11,717 bases of DNA from UBA4655 sp964585575 (GTDB taxonomy: Bacteria; Planctomycetota; Planctomycetia; Pirellulales; UBA1268). Below, piece by piece: positions 1-6,890 of the stretch; the first letter of the stretch is position 1, and every line of letters begins with the position of its first letter. The translations under genes were made by a program, and so were the position numbers. The stretch spans positions 1 through 11,717 of the forward strand of contig CAZPEM010000105.1 in NCBI GenBank assembly GCA_964585575.1, given 5' to 3'. Under the pieces are notes generated by a model, which did not search any database, was not told the DNA's origin, and was given only the letters and a program-made list of their open reading frames with translations.

Positions 1-57
1 AAGCCCAGGATGGGCGCAGCGAGCGTCCGGCGAGGGGATACGGGCAGCCCCGAACTA

Positions 58-1767
58 TCACGTTTGACCTCGCTCGCCAGAACCAACACATGGCCCCGAC
101 GCATCGTCGGGCCGCCGCAGCAACCCCGCGAGGTCGCCAAGCGAGCCCGCGTCGGCCGGCAGCTTGTCGCGTCGCCAACGCTTGATCCGCGGGAACCGCA
201 CGGCGAGGCCCGCCTTGTGACGCGTCGAGCGGGCCACCGCCTCGAAGGCGATTTCGAACACGAGCGTCGGCTCGACCACCCGCACCGGCCCGTGCTTCTC
301 GAGCGTCGTGCGGCGGATGATCCGATCGACCTCGACGAGCTCCGCATCGGAGAGGCCGGAGTAGGCCTTCGCCACGGGCACGAGCCGGCCGTCGCTCCAG
401 ACGCCGAGCGTGTAGTCGGTGTGGAGCGTCGCCCGCCGGCCGTGGCCGGCCTGGGCGTAGAGGAGCACGGCGTCGATCTCGAGCGGCTCGACCTTCCATT
501 TCCACCAGTCGCCCCGCGTGCGGCCGACGCCGTAGTGGCTTTGGCGTCGTTTGAGCATGAGCCCCTCGACACCACGCGACCGCGACTCGGCACGCACGGC
601 CGCGAGCTCTTCCCACGAGGCCGCCTCGACGACGGGGGAGAGAAAAAGCCGACCGTCCGATGCGGCCCTCCGACGCGGGTCGAACGTCTCGGGCACGGTC
701 TCCTCGAGCCGGCGTCGCCGCTCCGAGAGCGGCAGCCGCCGCAGATCGTCGCCGCCGAGCTCGAGGACGTCGTAGGCGACGAACACGACCGGCAATTCGG
801 CGAGCTGCCTCTTCGTGACCCGCTTTCGACCGATCCGCTTCGACAGGGCCTGGAAGTCGAGCAGGCCCTCCGCGCCGACGACGAGCAGTTCGCCGTCGAG
901 CACGCAGTCGATGCCGAGCCGCTCGCGATGGGCGGCCGCCGCCTCGACGATCTCGGGGAAGGCGTCGGTCGCGAGCTCCTCGCCCCGGGTCCAGACGGCC
1001 ACGGAGGCCTCCCTCGCGATGAGCTGCGCCCGCATGCCGTCCCACTTCCACTCCGCCTGCCATTCGCCGACATCTCCGAGCGAATCCGGCCCGCCTTCCA
1101 CGGGGCTCGCGAGAAAGAACGGATAGGGCCGCAGCCTGTCCGTCGCCGCCCCCTCGGCCGCCATGAGGCCTGCGAAGTCCGCTGCCGACGGCGACGAGAG
1201 GCCCATGAGCCGGTGCGCCATCGTCGCCGGATCGACCCCCGCCAGTTCGGAAAGCGCGCGGGCCACGAGCGTGCGGGCGACCCCCATCCGGAATCCGCCG
1301 GTGAGCATCTTGTGCCAGAGGAATCGCTCCTCGCGGCCGAGCGTCCGCCAGGTTTCCACGACGATCCGCTTTCGCTCCGCGGCGTCGAGCCCCTTCATCG
1401 CGTGGAGCGTGTCGCGAACGATCGACGCGAGGCCCTCCTCCCCACCGGCCGTGGCGGCCGGCGGTCCGTCGGAATCCTCGACCGCCGCCGGATCCGGCAG
1501 GACGAGCGCGAGCGTCTCGGCGAGGTCCCCCACCGTCGCGTAGCACTCCTCGAGCAGCCAGAGCGGGATGCCCGCAGCCTCGGCGGCCCACTCCCGCAGC
1601 TCCGTCGTCGTGACGAGCCGCCGCTGCCGGTCGCCCGAGAGCAGGGCGAGCGCGACCGCGGCGTCGGCGGCGGGCGCCTCGGAGAAATACTGGCGAACGG
1701 CCGCCACCTTCTCGTTCGTGCGGGTCGTGGCGTCGAGCCGTCGGCAGAGCTCCGTGAACCGCCTCAT
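58..1767 (-). CDS. ATP-dependent DNA ligase (LigB/LigC-like, 569 aa)
   Basis: Seals nicks in DNA through an enzyme-adenylate intermediate formed with ATP. An N-terminal ligase domain (about residues 1-200) precedes the nucleotidyltransferase core. Visible motifs: motif I EWKWDGMR with the adenylated lysine at K241, DGEL at 291-294, FVAYDVL at 329-335, motif IV EGLMLKR at 401-407, motif V WWKWK at 421-425. An OB-fold domain follows and ends in motif VI-like RFPRIKRWRRDK at 524-535. The length fits the bacterial ATP-dependent ligases that accompany an MBL-fold exonuclease. The ATG overlaps the exonuclease stop as ATGA, so the two are translationally coupled and this start is secure. Known relatives sit in clusters with an Lhr-type helicase and a phosphoesterase; neither is visible before the window edge. 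Repair rather than replication is the likely role (inference). The C-terminus after motif VI is a poorly conserved tail of about 35 residues. Confidence 0.95.
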   Translation of the reverse strand: MRRFTELCRRLDATTRTNEKVAAVRQYFSEAPAADAAVALALLSGDRQRRLVTTTELREWAAEAAGIPLWLLEECYATVGDLAETLALVLPDPAAVEDSDGPPAATAGGEEGLASIVRDTLHAMKGLDAAERKRIVVETWRTLGREERFLWHKMLTGGFRMGVARTLVARALSELAGVDPATMAHRLMGLSSPSAADFAGLMAAEGAATDRLRPYPFFLASPVEGGPDSLGDVGEWQAEWKWDGMRAQLIAREASVAVWTRGEELATDAFPEIVEAAAAHRERLGIDCVLDGELLVVGAEGLLDFQALSKRIGRKRVTKRQLAELPVVFVAYDVLELGGDDLRRLPLSERRRRLEETVPETFDPRRRAASDGRLFLSPVVEAASWEELAAVRAESRSRGVEGLMLKRRQSHYGVGRTRGDWWKWKVEPLEIDAVLLYAQAGHGRRATLHTDYTLGVWSDGRLVPVAKAYSGLSDAELVEVDRIIRRTTLEKHGPVRVVEPTLVFEIAFEAVARSTRHKAGLAVRFPRIKRWRRDKLPADAGSLGDLAGLLRRPDDASGPCVGSGERGQT

Positions 1768-2915
1768 GCCACCTCCACCGGCTCGGCGTCGCCCGATGCG
1801 TCGGTCGGCTCCCCGCCGGATTCCTCGCCGCTCTCCTCATCGCTCGTCTCCGCCTCGACATCCTCGCTCGGCTCCGCCTCGACATCCTCGCTCGGCTCCG
1901 CCTCGACATCCTCGCTCGGCTCCGCCTCGACCGTCTCGCCGGTGAAACGGGTCTGGAGCACGGAGGCCTCGAGCCCCCGCTCGCAGAGCAGCCGCGAGAG
2001 CGCCGCAGCCGAGCCGTGCGTGACGAGCACCCGCCTCGCCCCGCTCGCCTCAATCGCCGTGAGCAGGCCCGGAAAGTCGGCGTGGTCGGAGAGCACGAAG
2101 CCGCGGTCGAAGCCGCGACGGCGTCGGACGCCGCGGATCGCCATCCAGCCGGAGGCCATCGCCGCCCGGGCGTCGCCGAAGGTGCGGAGCCAGCGGCCGC
2201 CCGCGGCGCTCGGAGGCGCGATCACCATCGCCCGGCCGTCCCCCGCCTTCCGCGTCTCGCGGGTGCACTGGTCGATCGACGGCAGCCGGATGCCGCTGTC
2301 GCGGTAGGCCTTCACGAGCCGCATCACGGCGCCGTGGGCGTAGATCGGGCCGATCGCGGGATCGAGCATGGCGGCCAGCCGCTGCGCCTTGCCGAGCGAG
2401 TAGGCGAAGAGCACGCTCGTGCGGCCTTCGTCGCGGTTCTCCCGCCACCACTCGTTGATCGATTCCGCGACGGCCGCCGGATCGCCCCAGCGGTAGATCG
2501 GAAGGCCGAAGGTCGACTCGGTCACGAGCACGTCGCAGCGGAGCGGCTCGAAGGGTTCGCAGGTCGGGTCGGCCTGGAGCTTGTAGTCGCCGGTGACGAC
2601 CCAGGTGATGCCCCCATGCTCGAGCCGAACCTGCGCGCTGCCGAGGATGTGGCCGGCGGGCGCCATCGAGACCTTCACCCCGTTCATCGACACGCTCTCG
2701 CCCCGCCTGAGCACGTCGATCGGGCGGTTGCCGATCCGCTCTCGGAGCACGAGCTTGCCGGTCGTCCAGCAGAGGTAGCGGCCGCAGCCGCTCCGCGCGT
2801 GGTCGGCATGCGCGTGGGTGATCACCGCGCGGGGCACGGGCCGCCAGGGGTCGATGTGGAAATCGCCCGCCGGGCAATAGAGCCCCGAGTCGCTGACGGT
2901 GAGCAGGTCCTGCAT
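1764..2915 (-). CDS. Ligase-associated DNA exonuclease, MBL fold/beta-CASP (383 aa)
   Basis: A metallo-beta-lactamase-fold nuclease of the family found next to bacterial ATP-dependent ligases, probably processing DNA ends before ligation (known of the family). The metal site is complete: HAHADH at residues 34-39, H89 in AGHILGS, D110 in TGDYK, H278 in LSDHAD and H300 in VTHG. An ESTFG motif lies at 133-137 and a beta-CASP insert spans about 140-270. The fold ends near residue 328. A further 55 residues form a very acidic tail made of AEPSEDVE repeats, longer than I expect for this family (about 330-340 aa). The start is supported by a GAGG about 8 bases upstream on the minus strand. The stop overlaps the ligase start, making this the first gene of a two-gene operon. 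Confidence 0.94.
   Translation of the reverse strand: MQDLLTVSDSGLYCPAGDFHIDPWRPVPRAVITHAHADHARSGCGRYLCWTTGKLVLRERIGNRPIDVLRRGESVSMNGVKVSMAPAGHILGSAQVRLEHGGITWVVTGDYKLQADPTCEPFEPLRCDVLVTESTFGLPIYRWGDPAAVAESINEWWRENRDEGRTSVLFAYSLGKAQRLAAMLDPAIGPIYAHGAVMRLVKAYRDSGIRLPSIDQCTRETRKAGDGRAMVIAPPSAAGGRWLRTFGDARAAMASGWMAIRGVRRRRGFDRGFVLSDHADFPGLLTAIEASGARRVLVTHGSAAALSRLLCERGLEASVLQTRFTGETVEAEPSEDVEAEPSEDVEAEPSEDVEAETSDEESGEESGGEPTDASGDAEPVEVA
1848..1931 (-). repeat. 24-bp tandem repeat in the exonuclease 3' end
   Basis: Three identical consecutive 24-bp units lie at 1848-1871, 1872-1895 and 1896-1919, and a 12-bp partial copy at 1920-1931. The unit is exactly eight codons, so gain or loss of copies keeps the frame. 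On the minus strand each encodes one AEPSEDVE-type octapeptide. The identity at nucleotide level, not only at protein level, points to recent expansion by slippage. The codons just downstream (ETSDEESGEESGG) are acidic too but no longer repeat exactly. Confidence 0.95.
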
Positions 2916-2969
2916 CGGCCGGCCTCGGTCACCCAGTGGGAGGCGGACGGCCGGTCGCGTCGGGCGGGC

Positions 2970-3332
2970 CTAGCGGTAGGCCTGCGCGCCGACGGCGGGA
3001 AACCGATAGCCGCCGAACCCGAATGGAGCGTAGCTGGGCCAGTCGCCCGGGACGAGCCCCGGGGGCGTTCCGTACATTTTCCAGGTGGGCGTCCGCGGGT
3101 TGGTGGGCGGCACGAAATACTTCGGACGCTCCGCGATCCCCGTCTTGTAGGGCGATTTTCCGGGCTGGTAGGGGGCCTGTTTCTGCGGCGTGCCGTGGGA
3201 GAGTGCCCGCGACTGGCGGCCGATGAACCAACGGTTCGTGTCGGCGGCGGAGCAGGGCAGGGGGGCCGCCACGATCGCCGACGCGACGAACAAGACCGCC
3301 AGGGGCTTCGGAAACCGCATTGGAAAACTCAT
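2970..3332 (-). CDS. Small secreted hypothetical protein (120 aa)
   Basis: I do not recognise a family. The N-terminus looks like a signal peptide: two basic residues, a hydrophobic stretch LAVLFVASAIVAAPL at 11-25, and a likely type I cleavage after the CSA/CSAA at 27-30. The mature part of about 90 residues is rich in Pro, Gly, Tyr and Trp, has no cysteine, and contains repeated short aromatic-proline segments (KYFVPP, TWKMYGTPPG, YAPFGFGGYRF). It is probably an exported, low-complexity envelope or periplasmic protein. An alternative start is the second Met at 3320; neither start has a good Shine-Dalgarno sequence. It lies 54 bases upstream of the exonuclease-ligase pair on the same strand, so it could share a transcript, but no functional link is evident. 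It could be a spurious call, though codon use and the signal peptide argue otherwise. Confidence 0.72.
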   Translation of the reverse strand: MSFPMRFPKPLAVLFVASAIVAAPLPCSAADTNRWFIGRQSRALSHGTPQKQAPYQPGKSPYKTGIAERPKYFVPPTNPRTPTWKMYGTPPGLVPGDWPSYAPFGFGGYRFPAVGAQAYR

Positions 3333-3503
3333 ACCGTGGAGAGGAGACCGGCTTGGACAGCATCGGCCAATCGACCTCCCTTTCCCGCAAAAACTTCACG
3401 ACGGGAAGCCGTTGTCGGTCGTGCGGATTGTGGCGGCGGACACCCGCCTCGCTTCCGCGACATCGACGCGGTCGCGGCACGGCTTGCCGAGAGGCAGATA
3501 TTT

Positions 3504-3522
3504 GACTAGACTAAGTCTAGTC
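3504..3522. promoter_or_regulatory. Palindromic operator candidate of the toxin-antitoxin module
   Basis: GACTAGACT and AGTCTAGTC form a perfect 9-bp inverted repeat around a single A, starting 61 bases before the antitoxin ATG. The element is much more AT-rich than its surroundings and also contains doubled GACTA/GTCTA steps. A TTGACT hexamer overlaps its left edge (3502-3507) and could be a -35 box, but no good -10 follows at normal spacing. Antitoxins of the Phd/YefM type bind such palindromes to autorepress their own operon, so this is the natural operator candidate. Binding itself is inference. Confidence 0.6.
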
Positions 3523-3564
3523 TAGGCTGGTGAATTTTCTGCGAGACTCCGGGTCGGTTTCATC

Positions 3565-3807
3565 ATGGCGACCATCGTCAACATCCACGAAGCAAAGACC
3601 CACCTGTCGAAAATCGTCGACCAGGCGGCAGCCGGCAGGGAAGTGATCATCGCCAAGGCGGGCCGCAGGGTGGCGAAGCTCGTGCCCTTCGAGTCGGGCC
3701 CACGGGCCAAGAAGTATGGCGGACTCAGGGGGAGAATCGTTGTTCCTGACGACTTCAACGCCCCATTGGATCCCGCCGTACTCGCCGCGTTCGAAGGGCG
3801 ATCGTGA
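3565..3807 (+). CDS. Phd/YefM-family antitoxin (80 aa)
   Basis: Antitoxin of a type II toxin-antitoxin pair. Residues 1-45 match the Phd/YefM DNA-binding and dimerisation fold: ATIVNIHEAKTHLSKIVDQ, then AGREVIIAKAGRRVAKLVP. The C-terminal 35 residues (GGLRGRIVVPDDFNAPLD, then AVLAAFEG) have the typical look of the toxin-wrapping tail that precedes a PIN toxin. No clear ribosome binding site is seen before the ATG, but the length and the N-terminal alignment leave no better start. Its TGA overlaps the GTG of the toxin gene (GTGA), so the toxin is translationally coupled behind its antidote, the usual order. It is probably autoregulated through the palindrome just upstream. Confidence 0.93.
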   Translation: MATIVNIHEAKTHLSKIVDQAAAGREVIIAKAGRRVAKLVPFESGPRAKKYGGLRGRIVVPDDFNAPLDPAVLAAFEGRS

Positions 3808-4238
3808 GCAAGCTTCTCCTCGACACCCACCTCCTGCTCTGGGTGGTCGGCGAACCGAAGAAACTGCCCGCCGCAGCCCGCAAGCGGATCGACGGCTCCG
3901 AAGTCTTCGTCAGTGCCGCCTCCGTCTGGGAAGTGAGCATCAAGGCAGCACTCGGCAAGCTGAAGGCCGACCCGGCTGAACTGCTCGCCGAAATCGAGCC
4001 GGCCGGGTTCAGGCTGCTGCCGATCTCGGGAGAGCATGCGGCCGCCGTTTCCGGATTGCCGCCGCTGCACAACGATCCCTTCGATCGAATGCTCGTCGCC
4101 CAGGCCAAAACGGAGCCGCTCATCCTCCTCACGAACGATGCGGCACTCGCAGCCTACGGCGACTGCGTCGAACTGGTCACGCAAACGACTTCTGATCAGC
4201 CTTCTCGCCGGACTTCTCGCCGGCCCAGCGGATCCTGA
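3804..4238 (+). CDS. PIN-domain (VapC-type) toxin, with C-terminal read-through tail (144 aa)
   Basis: Predicted ribonuclease toxin. The PIN acidic residues are in place: D7 in LLLDTH, E43 in SVWEVSIK, D91 and D94 in HNDPFDR, and D112 in LTND. It starts at a GTG that overlaps the antitoxin stop, with AAGGG about six bases ahead. Proteins of this family usually end near the CVELV strand (here residues 121-125, total about 128). This one continues for some 18 more residues rich in Ser/Arg/Pro. That extra tail is encoded by DNA that on the other strand is the last 20 codons of the exopolyphosphatase gene. The tail is thus probably an accident of the junction and not a functional domain. The catalytic residues are intact, so the toxin could still be active. 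Confidence 0.93.
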   Translation: MSKLLLDTHLLLWVVGEPKKLPAAARKRIDGSEVFVSAASVWEVSIKAALGKLKADPAELLAEIEPAGFRLLPISGEHAAAVSGLPPLHNDPFDRMLVAQAKTEPLILLTNDAALAAYGDCVELVTQTTSDQPSRRTSRRPSGS

Positions 4239-5772
4239 GGGGCATCTCGAAGACCTTCTCGAAGAGCTCGGTCCGCCGCTCGGCGCCCCAGAGGTCGGCC
4301 TCCGGCTTCTCGTCGGCCACGACGTCGATCGCGACCGTGCCGTCGTCCACGGCCACTCGCACGTCGCGGACCTGCTGCGAACGGCTGCGGTCGAGCCCAC
4401 CGGCGAGCCGGAGGATCGCGGCCATCTGCTGCACCCGCCATTGCTCCTCGGTGGAAAGCCGGGAGAGGTTCTCGTGCTTCCGCTTGGGCAGCGCGCCGCG
4501 GTGATACCTCGCGACGTTGGCGATCATCTCGAGCTCCTGCCCCCGGAAGCCGGGGAGCCGGCTGTTGCGGATGAGGTGGTAGCTGTGCTTGTGGTGCTGC
4601 TCGTAGTTGATGACGTAGCCGACGTCCTGCAGCTTCGCGGCGGTCTCGAGGAGTGCGCGGTCCGACGGGACGAGCTCGAACGGCTCGACGAGCTGCTCGA
4701 AGATCCTCCCGGCGAGCGACGCGACCTTGCGGCCGTGCTCCGCCTCGCCGGAGCAGGCCGCCGCCAGCCGGTCGATCGCGGCCTCGCGGTGCGCCGGGTC
4801 GTCGGCGTCGGTCCCGAGCGACTGCTCGATCATCTCCCGCACGAGCCCGTCGCGGACGCCGCGGGTGTGCACGAGCAGCGTGTTGGTGTGATACCTCCGC
4901 ATCAGCCCGTCGATGATCGCGAGCCCCGCGATGATGATGTCGGCCCGGTCGGGCGTCATGCCCGCGATGCTCCGGCGGGATCGCAGCGGCGTCTTGCGGA
5001 GCCGGTCGAGCAGGTGCCGCACCTCCGCGTGCGACACGCGGTAGCCGGCCACCGGAAGGTCGGTCTGCCGCTTCGAAGCCATGATCAGTTCGGCGAGCGT
5101 CGTGAACGTCCCGCCACACCCCACGAGGAAGTGCGGCGTGAACAGCGGCTTCGGCACCCGCTTCTTGAGACACGCGGCGATCTCGTCATCGAGCCGCTCG
5201 CAGGCCTCCGGCTGCCCCTCGGCCGTGCCGAACTGCTCGGTGAGCCGCACGGCCCCCAGCGGCGTCGAGGAGATCGATTCGATGAGGCTGCCCGTCGCGA
5301 AGACGATCTCCGTGCTGCCGCCGCCGATGTCGGCCACGACCACGTTCTTGCCGGAGAGGTCGAAGGCGTTCTGCACGCTCGCGAAGGCATACCGGGCCTC
5401 CCGCTCCCCCGTGATCACCTCCACCTCGAGGCCGACCTGCTCCCGGACGCGACGGCAGAAGTCGGGGCCGTTGCGGGCCTCGCGGACGGCACACGTCGCG
5501 ATCGTCCGCAGCTGCGTCGCCTGGAATCCCTCGGCGATCTGGCGGAAGGTCTTGAGGGCCTGGATCGTCTTTTCCATCGACTCTTCGTCGAGGGACCCCT
5601 TGGAATCGACGCTGCGGCCGAGCCTGGTCGGCTCCCGCTCCTCGTCGAGGATCCGATAAGCGCCGCCGCGGAGGGCCTCGGCCACGAGGAGCCTCACGCT
5701 GTTGCTGCCGATGTCGATGGCCGCCACCCGGCAGCTCAACTCCGGCGATAGAAAGATCTGCTTTTCGTCCAT
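4177..5772 (-). CDS. ppx: Ppx/GppA-family exopolyphosphatase (531 aa)
   Basis: Predicted to hydrolyse terminal phosphates of inorganic polyphosphate or the 5'-phosphate of pppGpp; sequence alone does not decide which. The actin-like ATPase halves are clear: phosphate-1 AAIDIGSNSVRLLV at 17-30, the GEREAR region at 122-127 that carries the family's catalytic glutamate, phosphate-2 VADIGGGSTE at 146-155, and VGCGGT at 217-222. From about residue 325 a C-terminal HD-type domain follows (AEHGRKVA near 344-351, LQDVGY at 381-386, HHKHSYHLI at 393-401, ARYHRG at 421-426). The canonical His of its HD pair is a Gln here (CAG codon). The reading frame stays open far upstream across ribF, but homology begins at the ATG at 5772, which has AGGA about ten bases ahead. 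It is divergent from ribF and overlaps the toxin gene tail-to-tail by 62 bases. Confidence 0.93.
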   Translation of the reverse strand: MDEKQIFLSPELSCRVAAIDIGSNSVRLLVAEALRGGAYRILDEEREPTRLGRSVDSKGSLDEESMEKTIQALKTFRQIAEGFQATQLRTIATCAVREARNGPDFCRRVREQVGLEVEVITGEREARYAFASVQNAFDLSGKNVVVADIGGGSTEIVFATGSLIESISSTPLGAVRLTEQFGTAEGQPEACERLDDEIAACLKKRVPKPLFTPHFLVGCGGTFTTLAELIMASKRQTDLPVAGYRVSHAEVRHLLDRLRKTPLRSRRSIAGMTPDRADIIIAGLAIIDGLMRRYHTNTLLVHTRGVRDGLVREMIEQSLGTDADDPAHREAAIDRLAAACSGEAEHGRKVASLAGRIFEQLVEPFELVPSDRALLETAAKLQDVGYVINYEQHHKHSYHLIRNSRLPGFRGQELEMIANVARYHRGALPKRKHENLSRLSTEEQWRVQQMAAILRLAGGLDRSRSQQVRDVRVAVDDGTVAIDVVADEKPEADLWGAERRTELFEKVFEMPLRIRWAGEKSGEKADQKSFA

Positions 5773-5799
5773 CGGCGATGCATCCTGGCAAGGAGCCCA

Positions 5800-5805
5800 A
5801 TCATA
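5800..5805 (-). promoter_or_regulatory. Candidate -10 box for ppx
   Basis: On the minus strand TATGAT matches five of six bases of the sigma-70 type -10 consensus in otherwise GC-rich DNA. It would place transcription start about 21 bases before the ppx ATG. The hexamer at 17-base spacing (AACGGA, 5823-5828) is a poor -35, so this is only a candidate. Confidence 0.35.
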
Positions 5806-5886
5806 CCCTGCCGGGACGATCGTCCGTTCGCGGCCCCGACTTCGGGTAGACTCGGGTACCGAACTTCCACGACTCGCCGCGACTCC

Positions 5887-6837
5887 GTGCCACTCCCTCC
5901 ACCGCCGTCGCTCCTCCACGCCTCCGACCGTTGGTCGCCGTCGGCCCCGTGCGCGGTCGCCGTCGGAAACTTCGACGGCGTGCACCTCGGACATGCCGAG
6001 ATCGTCGGCCGACTCGCCGCGCTGGCCACGGTGCATCGGCTCCCGACGGCCGTGCTCACGTTCGACCCGCATCCCGCGGCGGTGCTGCGGCCGGAATCGG
6101 CGCCGCCGCCGCTCTCGACGCCGCGGAGGCGGGCGGAGCTCCTCGCGGCCCTCGGCGTCGATGCCGTGTTCGTGCAGCCGACCGACCGACAGCTCACGTC
6201 GCTGTCGGCCGAGAGCTTCCACCGCGAGATCCTCCGGGGCCGCATGGCGGCGGCCGCCATCGTGGAGGGGGCCGACTTCCGTTTCGGCGCCGGCCGCACC
6301 GGTGACGTCACCCTGCTCGCGCGGCTCTGCCGCGAGGACGGCATCCCGATGGAGGTGGTGGAACCGGTTTTGGCCGACGGGAAGCCCGTCTCGAGCTCGC
6401 GGATCCGATCGCTCGTCGGCTCGGGACAGGTCGCCGATGCGAACCGGCTGCTCACGGCGGCCTACCGGCTCTCGGGCACGGTCGTCGTCGGCGCCAAACG
6501 CGGCCGCACGATCGGCTTTCCGACGGCCAACCTCTCCCACATCGAGACGCTCGTGCCGGCCGGCGGCGTCTACGCGGGCCGGGCGCGATCTCCGTCGTCC
6601 GCCTCGCACGACTGGCATCCCGCCGCCATTCACGTCGGCCCCAACGCCACCTTCGGCGAGACGGGCGTGTCGGTGGAGGTCCATCTGATCGGTTTCGAGG
6701 GGGATCTCTACGGGCGGCAGCTCGACGTTGACTTCCTCGAGAGGTTGCGCGAGACTCGCCGCTTCGCGTCGGTCGATCTGCTCACGGAGCAGCTCCGCCG
6801 CGACGTCGCGGCGGCGGCGAGGATCGCGACCGATTGA
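5887..6837 (+). CDS. ribF: Bifunctional riboflavin kinase/FAD synthetase (316 aa)
   Basis: Converts riboflavin to FMN and then FAD in the cytoplasm. The N-terminal FAD synthetase (nucleotidyltransferase) has GNFDGVHLGH at 27-36, FDPHP at 59-63 and SSSRIR at 169-174. The C-terminal riboflavin kinase has GRTIGFPTAN at 206-215, NATFG at 253-257, VEVHLIGFEGDLYG at 263-276 and the closing FLERLRETRRF at 283-293. Length is normal for the family. The only plausible start is a GTG without a Shine-Dalgarno sequence, giving a proline-rich leader (PLPPPPS) before the conserved domain. The true start could lie slightly further in, but no ATG precedes the GNFDG motif. It is divergent from ppx and ends 53 bases before the NrnA-type gene, so the two are probably one operon. 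Confidence 0.96.
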   Translation: MPLPPPPSLLHASDRWSPSAPCAVAVGNFDGVHLGHAEIVGRLAALATVHRLPTAVLTFDPHPAAVLRPESAPPPLSTPRRRAELLAALGVDAVFVQPTDRQLTSLSAESFHREILRGRMAAAAIVEGADFRFGAGRTGDVTLLARLCREDGIPMEVVEPVLADGKPVSSSRIRSLVGSGQVADANRLLTAAYRLSGTVVVGAKRGRTIGFPTANLSHIETLVPAGGVYAGRARSPSSASHDWHPAAIHVGPNATFGETGVSVEVHLIGFEGDLYGRQLDVDFLERLRETRRFASVDLLTEQLRRDVAAAARIATD

Positions 6838-6890
6838 CCGCACGCACTGACCGGACCGCACCAGCGGCCCATCCCGTTCCCGGAGAACCC

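Noticed and set aside
1..57. Possible terminator after the ligase (GGGG/CCCC pairing)
   Set aside because: The potential stem is short and has no U-run; nothing else could be supported in these 57 bases.
10..2307. Very long plus-strand open frame (765 codons) and other plus-strand frames across 10-3500
   Set aside because: They are antisense to the ligase and exonuclease, whose motifs are complete. The translations are Arg/Pro/His-rich with no motif, as expected from antisense of GC-rich genes.
3504..3522. Palindrome as a phage or integrase attachment site
   Set aside because: No integrase or tRNA gene is nearby; its position before a Phd/YefM gene fits an operator better.
4196..5390. Alternative minus-strand and plus-strand frames inside ppx
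   Set aside because: All are shadows of the clearly conserved exopolyphosphatase frame.
6834..6890. TTG start for the NrnA-type gene overlapping the ribF stop
   Set aside because: The ATG at 6891 has a GGAGA at good spacing and sits at the conserved N-terminus; the 19 extra residues look non-conserved.
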